Under the pieces are notes generated by a model. The model ran no database searches, was not told where the DNA came from, and was given only the letters and a program-made list of their open reading frames with translations. 64,000 nt of DNA from DASVTU01 sp036387415. Lineage in GTDB: Bacteria > Acidobacteriota > Blastocatellia > Pyrinomonadales > Pyrinomonadaceae. Where the stretch lies: positions 443,607 to 507,606 of the forward strand of contig DASVTU010000033.1 of the NCBI GenBank assembly GCA_036387415.1. The letters run 5' to 3'. Positions 8,598 through 17,606 of this stretch are shown here, piece after piece. Made by a program: the position numbers and the translations under genes. Numbering within the stretch: position 1 is the first letter of the stretch; each line of letters begins with the position of its first letter.

Positions 8598-9791
8598 TTA
8601 CCGCCGCGCTTCGAGCGGAGTGGCTTGGTCGCGCCGTCGTTCATGCTTTAGTTGTCGTCCGATGATTGATTTCGTGAGGAAGCGGCCTCCGCCCAAGAGG
8701 CTGCGTGCGAAGGTTGCGCCCTCGGCATACCCCTGCACGAAGGGACGCCACACCAGCGGATTCTCAAGAATCCTGATGGCCTTGCTGATGTTGCCGTAAA
8801 ATTTCTTGGAGAATTGGTAGGTCAGAAAAGTGTCGGGCAGCACGTTCTTCCAGAGGCGTCGATAGTACGCGCGGTGCGTGCCACGCCCACGCGCCACCTC
8901 GCACAGCGTCTCGCCAGCGAGCCGACCGCTTTCCAATGCGTGATAAATCCCCTCGCCCGTCAGCGCGTCGGCAAACCCGCCCGCGTCGCCGACCAGATAG
9001 ACCGGAGCATCAGGCACTCTCAACCTGTATCCGCCCACCGGAATCTTGTGCGCCTCAAACGACTCAAGCGCATCGCCCGCGACGCTGAAACCCTTCGCCG
9101 CGATGTAAGCAGCGAGCCGCGCGCGAAAATCCTTGACGCCTTTCGCAAACGAATAGAGGCCGACCGACCAGTGGTTGTCTTTCGGAAAAACCCAACCGTA
9201 GCCGCGTTCGACCGCGCCGAAATCGAAGCACGGCAGCAGAGGCTTCTCGACCGTCGCCGCCTCGCGATAAAGATTCACCTCGACCGCCACCGCGCTCGCC
9301 TTCGGTTGCGAAATACCGAAAACACGATTGACGAAACTATACGCGCCATCCGCGCCGACGAGTTGGCGACATGTGCGCGCCCCTTTATCCGTCTCGACGC
9401 GGAAGACGCCGCCGTCATAGTCGAGACGCATGACACGTTCGCCGTCGAAGAAACTGAACGTGTCGAACCGCTTATTTTGCTCGACCAGTAGATTGTCAAA
9501 TTCAGGGCGCAAGACCATCTTCAAGACGGGCGTTTGATGCGAGAAGCGGTTGACACGCGAACCCCAGACGTTGAACTCAAACGCCGTCGCCACGACGCGC
9601 AACGACGGCTCCAAATCCAGACGCAGCGCATCGCACGCCTTAATCGTCAACGCTCCGGCGCACGGTTTGACGCGCGGAAACCTGTGGCGTTCAATCTGCG
9701 CGACTCGCAATCCCGCGCCGAGGGCGACGGCGGCGGCGTTCGACCCGCCGGGGCCTGCCCCGACCACGATGATGTCATAATCAATGCTCAT
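8598..9791 (-). CDS. Geranylgeranyl-reductase-family FAD-dependent oxidoreductase
   Basis: This 397-residue flavoprotein has the N-terminal dinucleotide-binding motif VVGAGPGGSNAA, followed by ERHRFPRVKPCAGAL, typical of the geranylgeranyl reductase/ChlP family. It also has the conserved second FAD motif VYLVGDAGGFADALTGEGIYHALESG near residue 275. Family members reduce isoprenoid double bonds in chlorophyll side chains, quinones or lipids. There are no photosynthesis genes in the window, so a menaquinone or lipid substrate is a guess. The ATG at 9791 gives a complete nucleotide-binding motif. Confidence 0.82.
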   Translation of the reverse strand: MSIDYDIIVVGAGPGGSNAAAVALGAGLRVAQIERHRFPRVKPCAGALTIKACDALRLDLEPSLRVVATAFEFNVWGSRVNRFSHQTPVLKMVLRPEFDNLLVEQNKRFDTFSFFDGERVMRLDYDGGVFRVETDKGARTCRQLVGADGAYSFVNRVFGISQPKASAVAVEVNLYREAATVEKPLLPCFDFGAVERGYGWVFPKDNHWSVGLYSFAKGVKDFRARLAAYIAAKGFSVAGDALESFEAHKIPVGGYRLRVPDAPVYLVGDAGGFADALTGEGIYHALESGRLAGETLCEVARGRGTHRAYYRRLWKNVLPDTFLTYQFSKKFYGNISKAIRILENPLVWRPFVQGYAEGATFARSLLGGGRFLTKSIIGRQLKHERRRDQATPLEARR

Positions 9792-9915
9792 CTATTCGAC
9801 CGGGCAACGTCTGACGCGCCGGATGAGTTGGAGAGGAAAGCAAAATGCCCGCGCCGCCGTAACGACGGATGGCGGGCGGCGTGCATGGTGTCGCTGCTGT
9901 TGCTGTCGCGCGTCG

Positions 9916-11766
9916 TTATCGTTTGCCGTTATCGAAGTAGGTACGCGCCGCCATCTTGGCGAGTTTCCACATCTTGCCCCACTCGATGCGATTGCCGCTC
10001 TCGCGTCCCGTCAATTTATCGACGATGAGTTTGCGAAAATGCTTGCCCTCGCGCCGCAGCATAAACTCTTTGGCGAAAGGCTTCGCGGTTTCAAAGAAAC
10101 TGAAGCCGGGGTCGATGTCGATGGCGATGCCTTCAAGCGTCATCAACGCGCGAATGATGTACGTGAAGTTCGACGGCAGACGAAACGGGTATTCGTACAT
10201 CACATCGGCCAACTCGTATGTCAACTCTTTGAAGTTGACATCGCCGAGTTTCAAATTGATGTAATGCGCGAACAGGCTCTCGACCACAGGGCGAACGCGC
10301 TCCGTATCGACGCCCGCTTTGAGGAAATTGAGATTGATTAAATCTTGCGCCAGCCCGTGCACGTCGCGCTCTACGACGTGGAAGAAGGCGTCAATCATCT
10401 GCGATTGAAGCTGCGGAGTGATGCGTCCGGTCATGCCGAAATCGAAGAAGGCGAGACGCCCGTCGTCCATCACTAGCAGGTTGCCGGGATGCGGGTCGGC
10501 ATGAAAGAAACCGTCTTCCAGCAGTTGCTTCAAGTACGTGCGGACGAGCATCCGATTGACCTTCGGTGGCGAGATACGACGCGCACGCAACGCTTCCGTC
10601 TCCGTCACCTTAGTGCCACGAATGAACTCCATCGTGATGACGCGCGTCGTCGTGTGCGACCAGTGAATGCGCGGGATATGAATGGCTCGCCAGTCGCGGA
10701 AGTTGCCGCGAAAGCGGTCGGCGTTGCGCCCCTCATGGACGTAATCCATCTCTTCAAAAATCGTCAACTCAAACTCGCGGAGCATGCCTTCCCAATCGGC
10801 GTTCTCGTTGAACTCCGCACGACGCGACGCCAGACCGACGAGACGACGCAGCACCGCGATGTCGAACGTAATGCTTTCGCGCAAATTGGGACGCTGAACT
10901 TTGACTGCCACTTCCTCGCCCGTGTGCAAACGCGCGCGATAGACCTGACCGAGCGACGCCGCCGCCACCGGCTCCGCATCAATCTCTGCATATGCGTCGC
11001 CGACGCGTCGGCCAAGTTCATCCTCGATTCGCGCGTAAGCCTCGGCATTCGGAAACGCCGGAACCTGGTCTTGCAGCGTCGCCAACTCTTTAATGTAGGC
11101 GAGCGGCAAGAGGTCTGCGCGCGTGCCGAGCGTCTGACCGATTTTGATGAAAGTCGGCCCCAGTCGAAGCAGGCTGCCGCTCAGCCACTTGGCCTGTCGC
11201 TCGACGCGCGCCTCCTTGCCCTCCGAGCCAGCCGCGCCGCGAAACACGATGAAGCGCGTCATGCGAATGAGGCGGTCGAGCACGCCTCGGTCAACGTCGC
11301 GGCTCCACTCCTGAAACAACGCGATGCGTCCACGCGCACGCGCCTCTTCGCGCAGACGCGCTGACATTCGTCGCTCAAACTTCGCATGCGCCTCGTAGTT
11401 TTCGAGAAATAGATAAAACGACAGCAGTCCGAGCACGCGCGTTATCTGCGCCGCACGCCACCAGCCGCGCCAACCGATTCCCTCCCGCGCGTTCAACGCT
11501 TGCGACGCCTCCGTCTCCGCATCGCCGCTGACAGGAGCAGCGACAGGCCGCGCAATCGCGTGAGCGACGCCGTTCACCGCGCGTTGCGTTCCATTCGCTT
11601 TCGAGGCGAGACGTTCGTCCGCCGACGATGGTACGACAAGCGACAAAGTTTCGCCTGCGCTCTCGTTGCGTTCGTGGACGTTAGCGCCCGAGCGTCGAAG
11701 TTCGTCAACGCGTTCGCTGTTCGACGCGTCGGGTTCGGTTATAGTTTTTCGTTCGATGGCTGCCAT
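9916..11766 (-). CDS. ABC1/UbiB-family atypical kinase
   Basis: This protein, about 616 residues, carries all hallmarks of UbiB/AarF/ADCK proteins. These are the KxGQ motif (FIKIGQTLGTRADLLP), the alanine-rich loop replacing the glycine-rich loop (AAASLGQVYRA), VAVKVQRP with the lysine, FHADPHPGNLL as catalytic loop, and FFDFGM in place of DFG. The family supports isoprenoid quinone synthesis by an ATPase-like activity. The N-terminal 100 residues before the core look disordered and low in conservation. The start is uncertain. I used the ATG at 11766, though an upstream GTG at 11850 is in frame. Confidence 0.85.
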   Translation of the reverse strand: MAAIERKTITEPDASNSERVDELRRSGANVHERNESAGETLSLVVPSSADERLASKANGTQRAVNGVAHAIARPVAAPVSGDAETEASQALNAREGIGWRGWWRAAQITRVLGLLSFYLFLENYEAHAKFERRMSARLREEARARGRIALFQEWSRDVDRGVLDRLIRMTRFIVFRGAAGSEGKEARVERQAKWLSGSLLRLGPTFIKIGQTLGTRADLLPLAYIKELATLQDQVPAFPNAEAYARIEDELGRRVGDAYAEIDAEPVAAASLGQVYRARLHTGEEVAVKVQRPNLRESITFDIAVLRRLVGLASRRAEFNENADWEGMLREFELTIFEEMDYVHEGRNADRFRGNFRDWRAIHIPRIHWSHTTTRVITMEFIRGTKVTETEALRARRISPPKVNRMLVRTYLKQLLEDGFFHADPHPGNLLVMDDGRLAFFDFGMTGRITPQLQSQMIDAFFHVVERDVHGLAQDLINLNFLKAGVDTERVRPVVESLFAHYINLKLGDVNFKELTYELADVMYEYPFRLPSNFTYIIRALMTLEGIAIDIDPGFSFFETAKPFAKEFMLRREGKHFRKLIVDKLTGRESGNRIEWGKMWKLAKMAARTYFDNGKR

Positions 11767-11933
11767 GATGTCTTGAATCTTAAATAATACTTGTCGCAAT
11801 CCGATTGCTAAAGTTCTGAAAGCATGTCTTGAAAACTGCGCGCTCGCCACAAAGCATAATGGAAAATTTCATTCTCTACCAATCACCTGACTGGACGAAA
11901 GCACCGTCTGAAACATGCGACCGACAAAATTAC

Positions 11934-11953
11934 GCGCCCACTTGAAGGGGCGC
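11934..11953 (-). terminator. Hairpin downstream of ribF
   Basis: GCGCCC (11934-11939) and GGGCGC (11948-11953) form a 6-bp GC stem with an 8-nt loop. On the minus strand it is followed by GTAATTTTG. It lies 57 bp after the ribF stop. Outer sequence around 11908-11996 shows further weak pairing. Confidence 0.4.
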
Positions 11954-12009
11954 TTGATGATTGTGTCGCAGGTCGCTTCGCCATGTGTTTCAGAACTGCT
12001 TTTACCCGT

Positions 12010-12963
12010 CTAAACCACCGTGAGCGAGCGGCGCACGCTGCTTCTTTCAAAGTAACGGAGGGCGCGTTGCATGTCGTCGTTTATCTGCCGCTTGAGTTGG
12101 TCAACCGACTCGAACTTACGCTCGGCTCTCAGTCGATAGAGGAAACGCACGCGCACGACATCGCCGTATAAATCCCCGTCCCAATTCATTACGTACGTTT
12201 CGACCGAAGGTTCGGCATCATTTTCAAACGTCGGGCGCGTGCCGACGTTGGTCAGGCTGCGTCGCCAGTTGCCTTCAATTAAAGTCGCTGTGACATAAAC
12301 TCCGCTTCTCGGTATGACACGATTCTGCGGTTGGAGGTTGGCTGTCGGGAAGCCTATCGTGCGCCCGCGTCGCGCGCCCTGCACGACGCGTCCTTCGACT
12401 CCGTAAGGACGACCGAGCATCCGCCGCGCGAGATTGACGCGGCCCTCCGCCAGCAGTTCGCGGATGCGACTCGAACTGATGCGCTGACCGCGCAGACCTA
12501 CTTCCGGCACTTCCTCCGCATGAAAACCGAGTCGCTCGCTCACCTCTCGCAGAAGTTCGATATTGCCCTCGCGTCGATAGCCGAACGCGAAGCCGCGTCC
12601 CAGATAAACCTCTTTCGCCTGCAAACGTTCGCGCACCACGTCGCGCAAAAACTCCTCCGCGCGCACCGACGCAAACTGCTCTGTAAAACGGACGACGATT
12701 GATTGCTCGATGCCGAGTACGCCGAGCGCCTCAATCTTCTGGTCGAAGGTTTGCAGGAGCGGCGGCGCGGACGCGGGATGCAGCACGGCGCGCGGATGCG
12801 GGTCGAAAGTTATCACGGTCGGGATTGCGCCAATCGCCCGCGCGCGTTCGACCAGCGTCCGCATAATCAACTGATGTCCGAGATGCAGACCGTCAAACAC
12901 GCCGAGCGTCAACACCGTCGGGCGCGCAATCTCCGCATTATCGGTTCCGTGAAATAAGCGCAT
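12010..12963 (-). CDS. ribF: Bifunctional riboflavin kinase / FAD synthetase
   Basis: This 317-residue enzyme makes FMN and then FAD. The N-terminal adenylyltransferase domain shows LGVFDGLHLGHQ with the HxGH motif, VITFDPHP, and later GRGFAFGYRREGN. The C-terminal riboflavin kinase domain shows YGVEGRVVQGARRGRTIGFPTANL with the GxPTAN motif, and SGVYVT. The length is normal. I set the start at the ATG at 12963 (MRLFHGTDN). The frame extends 13 codons further upstream, but those codons translate a word-array hairpin and are not protein-like. Confidence 0.93.
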   Translation of the reverse strand: MRLFHGTDNAEIARPTVLTLGVFDGLHLGHQLIMRTLVERARAIGAIPTVITFDPHPRAVLHPASAPPLLQTFDQKIEALGVLGIEQSIVVRFTEQFASVRAEEFLRDVVRERLQAKEVYLGRGFAFGYRREGNIELLREVSERLGFHAEEVPEVGLRGQRISSSRIRELLAEGRVNLARRMLGRPYGVEGRVVQGARRGRTIGFPTANLQPQNRVIPRSGVYVTATLIEGNWRRSLTNVGTRPTFENDAEPSVETYVMNWDGDLYGDVVRVRFLYRLRAERKFESVDQLKRQINDDMQRALRYFERSSVRRSLTVV

Positions 12964-12968
12964 AAAAG

Positions 12969-13045
12969 CAGAGGTCAGAGGGCAGAGGTCAGAGGTTAGC
13001 ATCAGAATATTTTTACTGACCTCTAACCTCCGACCTCCGCCCTCT
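12969..13045. repeat. Word-array hairpin upstream of ribF
   Basis: The arms at 12977-12999 and 13023-13045 pair over 23 bp with two mismatches. Each arm is made of the word CAGAGGT/CAGAGGG repeated. The right arm reaches into the stop codon of the upstream minus-strand gene (13044-13046), so it lies in the junction between two co-directional genes. Confidence 0.7.
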
Positions 13046-13808
13046 ACAAAGTGATTTCCAGTCCATCGTAGGCGAACTCAACGCCGTCAGGGAGGAGGGC
13101 GGAGTCGCGTGCGTGTTTGATGTCGTGTGCGATGTGTGTCAGGTACGCGCGGCGCGGTCGGAGTTCGGCGATGTATGCGAGCGAGCGTTCGAGCGAGAGA
13201 TGCGTCGGGTGCGCTCTGAGGCGCAGGCAGTCGAGCAGGAGCACGTCGAGGTCGCGCAAACCGTCCATCGTCGCGGGTGGAATCTCGTTCAAATCCGTGG
13301 CGTAGGCGAAATCGTTAAAGCGATATGCGACGACGGGCAGACGACCGTGAATCACTTCGAGCGGCAACACCTCCAAGCGCGGCGAGAGCGAGAAGGGCGC
13401 GCCCGCGACGACCGTGTGCGCGACGACCTGTGGCAGACCGCCACCATAATGCGAAGGCTCGAAGACATATTGAAAGATGCGCCGGATGTCCTTCCACGCG
13501 CGTTCGTTGGCGTAGACGCCGAGCGCGCCGTGCCGGAAGTTCAAGGGGCGAATGTCGTCGAGGCCGAAGATGTGGTCGGCGTGGCAGTGTGTGATGAGCA
13601 CGGCGTCGAGTCGGCGCAAACCTTGACGCAGGGCTTGTTGTCGGAAGTCTGACGAAGTATCGACGAGCACTGTCTGCCCGTCGTGCTCGACGAGGACGGA
13701 GACGCGCAGGCGTTTGTCGCGTGGGTCGTCGGACGTGCAAGTTTCGCAGTCGCAACCGATGGAGGGCACGCCCGTCGAAGTTCCCGTGCCGAGAATCGTA
13801 ACTTTCAT
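13044..13808 (-). CDS. PhnP-like MBL-fold metal-dependent hydrolase
   Basis: This 254-residue metallo-beta-lactamase-fold protein opens with MKVTILGTGTSTGVPSIGCDCETC, as in PhnP-type phosphodiesterases. It carries the metal motif THCHADHIFGLDDIRPL (HxHxDH) near residue 76, a later histidine in VIHGRLPVVAYRF, and an aspartate in YATDLNEI. The early cysteine pair could bind a structural zinc as in PhnP. The likely reaction is hydrolysis of a cyclic phosphodiester, but there are no phn genes nearby. The start at 13808 is chosen because upstream codons read through hairpin sequence. Confidence 0.82.
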   Translation of the reverse strand: MKVTILGTGTSTGVPSIGCDCETCTSDDPRDKRLRVSVLVEHDGQTVLVDTSSDFRQQALRQGLRRLDAVLITHCHADHIFGLDDIRPLNFRHGALGVYANERAWKDIRRIFQYVFEPSHYGGGLPQVVAHTVVAGAPFSLSPRLEVLPLEVIHGRLPVVAYRFNDFAYATDLNEIPPATMDGLRDLDVLLLDCLRLRAHPTHLSLERSLAYIAELRPRRAYLTHIAHDIKHARDSALLPDGVEFAYDGLEITL

Positions 13809-13818
13809 GATTGGTGAA

Positions 13819-13875
13819 TGACGAATGGTAAATGGTAGACGAATAACCGCTTTTATCCATTTATCGTTTACTATC
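13819..13875. repeat. Short degenerate word-array hairpin
   Basis: Words of the type GAATGGTAAATGGTAGACGAATAA on the left and TTATCCATTTATCGTTTACTATC on the right are imperfect inverted copies. They lie between the DUF1844 stop and the MBL-hydrolase start. Pairing is weaker than at the other loci. Confidence 0.45.
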
Positions 13876-13884
13876 CGCCTGCTC

Positions 13885-14493
13885 TTACCTGCCGCCGGTG
13901 ATGTCGCTGCCGGTGAAGCCGCGCGGGCCACGACCGCCGCCGCCAGCGCCGGGCGTGCCGGGTCGCGGCGTGGAGAGCGCGACGAACTGCATGCGTAGTT
14001 CGGCGAGGAGGCCGTCGAAGATTTGTTCTTCCTGCGCCGAGAGATTGCCGTTGGTCTTCTGTCGCAGCGTGGCGAGAAGGTCGATGCAATGCTTGGCGAG
14101 CGGGAGGTCGATGTCGTGTGCGCTCATGCCGGGATGTTCGGTCATGCCCATCGCCGCCGCCGCAGGCGAAGCGATGAACATAACGAGATTGACGAAGGCC
14201 GTCGGGTCGCCGCCCGTCTGCGGTTCTTCCCTCTCCACGGCTGCTGTCGCGGCGGGCGACGCGTCCTGTGCCGTTGCGGAAGGCGACGCGGGTGGCGTCG
14301 TCGCCGCGACGGACACATCGGGCGCGGCGGCAGTAGCGACGGGCGAGTCAGGAACGCGGCTGTCTGCCGTCGCATCGGAAGTGACGGTGTTGGTGGTCGC
14401 AGGTTCTTCTTCGCGCTCGATGTCGCGCGGCGTGCCGTCGGTGTTGAAGAGGCGGCGGTCTGTAATCTTGAAAGTAGGTTTTTCTTCGCTCAT
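13885..14493 (-). CDS. DUF1844 protein
   Basis: This 202-residue protein has a charged N-terminal segment (FKITDRRLFNTDGTPRD) and a long Ala/Thr/Pro-rich linker (about residues 30-95). The DUF1844 core follows: FVNLVMFIASPAAAAMG followed by LAKHCIDLLATLRQKTNGNLSAQEEQIFDGLLAELRMQF. A glycine-rich tail closes it. DUF1844 proteins are common in Acidobacteriota and some Deltaproteobacteria and have no known function. The ATG at 14493 is supported by the conserved start of the family. Confidence 0.75.
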   Translation of the reverse strand: MSEEKPTFKITDRRLFNTDGTPRDIEREEEPATTNTVTSDATADSRVPDSPVATAAAPDVSVAATTPPASPSATAQDASPAATAAVEREEPQTGGDPTAFVNLVMFIASPAAAAMGMTEHPGMSAHDIDLPLAKHCIDLLATLRQKTNGNLSAQEEQIFDGLLAELRMQFVALSTPRPGTPGAGGGGRGPRGFTGSDITGGR

Positions 14494-14693
14494 CGTGAGT
14501 ATTCACACGCGCCACTGCGCGTCTGCGCGGAGTGGCTTCCCGACATCTGGATTTTAGGCTTTTACTTGCTGATGGATGGTAGCACCCCTCTCCGCGCGGT
14601 CGCAAGAAACCACGAATGCTACAATAACGGCGCGGCTCTCGCGTGGCTTCCGAGAATTAGAGTCGAAGCGACGGACAAATCTAAACAACTGTG

Positions 14694-15747
14694 ATGCGCT
14701 CAATCTTTCTCTATGCTTGCGTGGCGTTTGGTCTGCTCGTCAACTCCGGCTGCGGCGCTTCACACGAAGAACGCGCCGGAGCGCGAGACGAACGCAACCA
14801 AGCGACACGAATGGCTGACAGTAACACCGCCGCGCAGACGACACGCAACGACGCCACGCCGCGACCGACCGACCGACGGCGACGAGATTGCACGTTTGAT
14901 GAAGGCGATGGAAGCCGTCAAGCCGCTACACGAACCGATGGGGAAACCCGGCCCCGTCGATTGGCTGGCGAATGTCGAAGAAGCGGGGCAGACTTTTCAG
15001 GAATACATCCACAGCCGACCGTCGCTTCCAGAAGGCCGTCGCCGCGTGCTCTACATTCAGCCGCTCGGCGCATTCACGCAGGAGCAGCGTCGCATCGTCG
15101 CGCTCACGGGTGAGTACATGAAGCAGTTCTTCAATCTTCCCGTCGTGATACGAGACGACCTGCCGCTCTCACTGGTTCCAAAAACGGCACGCCGCCCCGC
15201 GCCCGGAACCGTGCTTGCCAACTCAAGCGATTCTTATCCGCACGAATACGAACAGCTTTTGACGGGCTACGTCCTCAAGGAGATTCTGCGACCGCGGCTC
15301 CCCGAGGATGCCGCCGCGCTCATCGCCTTCACTGCTTCCGACCTGTGGCCGTCCGACGACATGAATTTTGTTTTCGGACAAGCGTCGTTTACGGAGCGCG
15401 TCGGCGTCTGGTCGCTCTTTCGTTTTGGCAATCCGTCGGCAAGCGCAGACGAGTTTCGGCTCTGTCTCTTGCGAACCATGAAGCTCGCCACGCATGAGAC
15501 GGGGCACATGTTTTCGATGCGCCACTGCACCAAGTATGAATGCAACATGAGCGGCACGAATCACCTCGCGGAGACAGACCGCCGCCCCGTCGATGTCTGT
15601 CCCGAATGTATGGCTAAGGTCTGTTGGGCGACCGCGCAAGACCCACGTGAGCGTTACGAGAGATTGGCGGCCTTCTGCGCGGCACAGGGACTTAAAAACG
15701 AACAACGCTTCTTTGAAGCGGCGGCGCGAGCCGCAACCCGCATCTGA
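14694..15747 (+). pseudogene. Archaemetzincin-like lipoprotein metalloprotease, frameshifted at a CGAC repeat
   Basis: The catalytic part, read in one frame to 15747, is an archaemetzincin. It has the zinc site ATHETGHMFSMRHC (HExxHxxxxxH followed by Cys) and the structural cysteines around YECNMSG and VCPECMAKVCW. The N-terminus in that frame is not protein-like. In a second frame the ATG at 14694 encodes a convincing lipoprotein signal (MRSIFLYACVAFGLLVNSGC). The two frames meet at four copies of CGAC (14862-14877). With three or six copies the lipoprotein leader would be in frame with the protease. This is either a slippage-switched gene, a recent mutation or a sequencing error. If intact it would be a lipid-anchored aminopeptidase-like protease. 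Confidence 0.75.
14862..14877 (+). repeat. Tetranucleotide tract (CGAC)4 at the frameshift
   Basis: Four perfect tandem copies of CGAC lie exactly where the lipoprotein-leader frame must change to the protease frame. Removing one unit joins the frames as ...TPRPTDGDEIARLMK. Confidence 0.8.
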
Positions 15748-15911
15748 ACTCCGCGACGCGAAACGTCGAACTCGGAGACGTTTCTGCACCATCGCTGTCA
15801 GCATTTTCGTCCGGTGTCGGTGCGTCTTTCAGAAATTTGTCAGCCATGCGAAACGCAATCCGTCGGCTCCCGCACTTGAGACTCCGGCGTTTCGACTCTA
15901 CACTTATTTTT

Positions 15912-16772
15912 ATGCCAGCAACATTCAATGATTTGGTCGCGTTGATGGCGCGGCTGCGTTCGCCCGAAGGATGCCCGTGGGATAGAGAGCAGACCTACGC
16001 GAGCCTCGCGCCGATGCTTCTGGAAGAAGCCTACGAGGCTTTCGAGGCGGTCGAGGCGGCGCGCGAGGGACGCCCCGCAGAGTTGCGAGACGAACTCGGC
16101 GACCTTCTCTTTCAGATTGTCTTTTACGCGCAGGTCGCACGCGAGCGCGGCGAGTTCACCGTTGACGATGTGACCGATGCGGTGCACAGCAAGATGGTGC
16201 GGCGTCATCCGCACGTCTTCGGCACGGCTTCGGCAGAGGATGCGGATGAAGTCTTGCGAAATTGGGAGGCCATCAAGGCCGAGGAGAAACGCGCGGCAGC
16301 CGCCGCCGCAGGAAGCGACGCGGGCGCGCAGCAGCAGGCGGAGAAAAAAACTTCGCTGCTCGACGGCGTTTCCGCCAAAGCGCCCGCCTTGATGGAGGCA
16401 CATCAACTGGCGACCAAAGCCGCACGCGTCGGCTTCGACTGGCGCAACGTCGGAGAGATTTTCGATAAGCTTTACGAAGAGATTGACGAACTCCGCGTCG
16501 CCATCAAGGAACTCGACGCGAGCGACGCCGACGCGCCGAAGGAAGCGGAGGAGACGCGCGTGCGTGAAGAAGTTGGCGACCTCCTGTTCGCCGTCACTAA
16601 CATCGCACGCCATCTCAAGGTCGAACCTGAAGCCGCTCTGAAGTTGACCAACCGGAAGTTTCGTCGTCGCTTTCGCTACATCGAAGAAGGCTTACGCGCA
16701 CGCGGGCGCGCACTCGAAGAAGCCACGATTGACGAGATGGAAGCCCTCTGGCAAGAAGCGAAAAAACAGTAA
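15912..16772 (+). CDS. mazG: Nucleoside triphosphate pyrophosphohydrolase MazG
   Basis: This 286-residue protein has two all-alpha MazG domains and clears unwanted NTPs. The first domain shows LRSPEGCPWDREQTYASLAPMLLEEAYE and LRDELGDLLFQIVFYAQVA, the ExxE...ExxD metal-binding pattern. The second shows EEIDELRVAIKEL and VREEVGDLLFAVTNIARHL. A low-complexity Ala-rich linker (about residues 137-165) separates them. The ATG at 15912 matches the usual family start, and codons upstream are not family-like. It ends directly in a word-array hairpin. Confidence 0.92.
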   Translation: MPATFNDLVALMARLRSPEGCPWDREQTYASLAPMLLEEAYEAFEAVEAAREGRPAELRDELGDLLFQIVFYAQVARERGEFTVDDVTDAVHSKMVRRHPHVFGTASAEDADEVLRNWEAIKAEEKRAAAAAAGSDAGAQQQAEKKTSLLDGVSAKAPALMEAHQLATKAARVGFDWRNVGEIFDKLYEEIDELRVAIKELDASDADAPKEAEETRVREEVGDLLFAVTNIARHLKVEPEAALKLTNRKFRRRFRYIEEGLRARGRALEEATIDEMEALWQEAKKQ

Positions 16773-16886
16773 ATAGTGAATGGTAAATGGTAAACGGATA
16801 AAAGCGTTCTTTCTATTCACGATTGGGCGTAATGGATAAAAGCGTTCTTTCCAGTCACCATTTACCATTCACTATTTACCATTAAC
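16770..16886. repeat. Word-array hairpin at the mazG stop codon
   Basis: A perfect 21-bp inverted repeat (16770-16790 and 16858-16878, word TAAATAGTGAATGG) starts on the first base of the mazG stop codon. The loop holds a direct repeat of GGATAAAAGCGTTCTTTC in two copies. It probably acts as an RNA stem at the 3' end of mazG mRNA, and its role is unknown. Confidence 0.75.
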
Positions 16887-16906
16887 CCTTCCGATGAGGT
16901 GTGTGA

Positions 16907-17128
16907 ATGATTGAGAATCCTTTGGGTGGCGAGAGCGTTGATGCGGGTGAGGTTGCATCGTGTCTGTGTGCTTCGTGCGGGGCGGAGATGGGCGCAGCGA
17001 AGTTTTGCCCTGAATGTGGCACTGCGGTCGAGCCACCGCATCCGACGTGTGCGGCGTGCGGCCACAGACTGGACGACGCTCCGAAGTTCTGTCCCGAATG
17101 TGGGGCGCAGTTGCCTGTCGAGGGTTAA
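16907..17128 (+). CDS. Small double zinc-ribbon protein
   Basis: This 73-residue protein has four CxxC knuckles arranged as two zinc ribbons: CASCGAEMGAAKFCPECG and CAACGHRLDDAPKFCPECG. Similar small DZANK/zinc-ribbon proteins occur widely and probably act as adaptors or nucleic-acid or protein binders. No membrane segment is present. The ATG at 16907 lies about 20 bp after the hairpin that follows mazG. The function is not known. Confidence 0.65.
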   Translation: MIENPLGGESVDAGEVASCLCASCGAEMGAAKFCPECGTAVEPPHPTCAACGHRLDDAPKFCPECGAQLPVEG

Positions 17129-17216
17129 GCGCGTGGCGAAGGCGAAGCGAATTGGCGTCTGCGTCCTTCGACGCCGCGTTAACTTCTCCCGACAATTTTC
17201 ATTTCCCCGGCGACTT

Positions 17217-17465
17217 TCAGTTTAAGTCTTTCATCTCGGCTTCGATGGCGCGGAGCGTGCGTTCGAGCATTTCACGGTGGGTGGGCGTGGTCGCATTGTT
17301 TAATTGTTCGAGCGTGCGCGTGCGCGACATTCTGAGAGATTCCAGACGCTCGCGGCGTGCGCGCACAGCGGGCGATACTTCATAGGCTGCGCTTTTGTCG
17401 CGCGTGTGCATGTCGGTCTGCTCCAACTGGTCGGCCACCGCTTTGCTTTCCCATCCTCTTGCCAT
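17217..17465 (-). CDS. Small helical protein of unknown function
   Basis: This 82-residue, highly charged protein is predicted mostly helical, with RARRERLESLRMSRTRTLEQLNNATTP and a C-terminal ERTLRAIEAEMKDLN coiled-coil-like stretch. It begins MARGWESKAVADQLE, and the whole has the look of a soluble cytoplasmic protein. I do not recognise a family with certainty. It lies between the zinc-ribbon gene (convergent) and the M48 peptidase gene (same strand, upstream). Confidence 0.5.
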   Translation of the reverse strand: MARGWESKAVADQLEQTDMHTRDKSAAYEVSPAVRARRERLESLRMSRTRTLEQLNNATTPTHREMLERTLRAIEAEMKDLN

Positions 17466-17534
17466 CTCGTTTCTTGCCTCCCTTCAACTCCTGCAAAATC
17501 TTCGCCGTTTCGGAAAGTTAAAAAGTCAGGAAAA

Positions 17535-17567
17535 CGAAAGACCCGCCGGAGAGTGACAGGTCTTTCG
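17535..17567 (-). terminator. Intrinsic terminator of the M48 peptidase gene
   Basis: A perfect 9-bp stem is formed by CGAAAGACC (17535-17543) and GGTCTTTCG (17559-17567). On the minus strand it is followed by TTTTCC, 40 bp after the stop codon of the peptidase. Confidence 0.7.
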
Positions 17568-17606
17568 CTCGGATTACAACCGCATGGGCGGTGTCGTGAG
17601 CACGCC

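Noticed and set aside
12964..13002. N-terminal extension of ribF (and similar ones on hisS and the MBL hydrolase)
   Set aside because: The extra codons are translations of word-array hairpins, and the family start lies at the later ATG.
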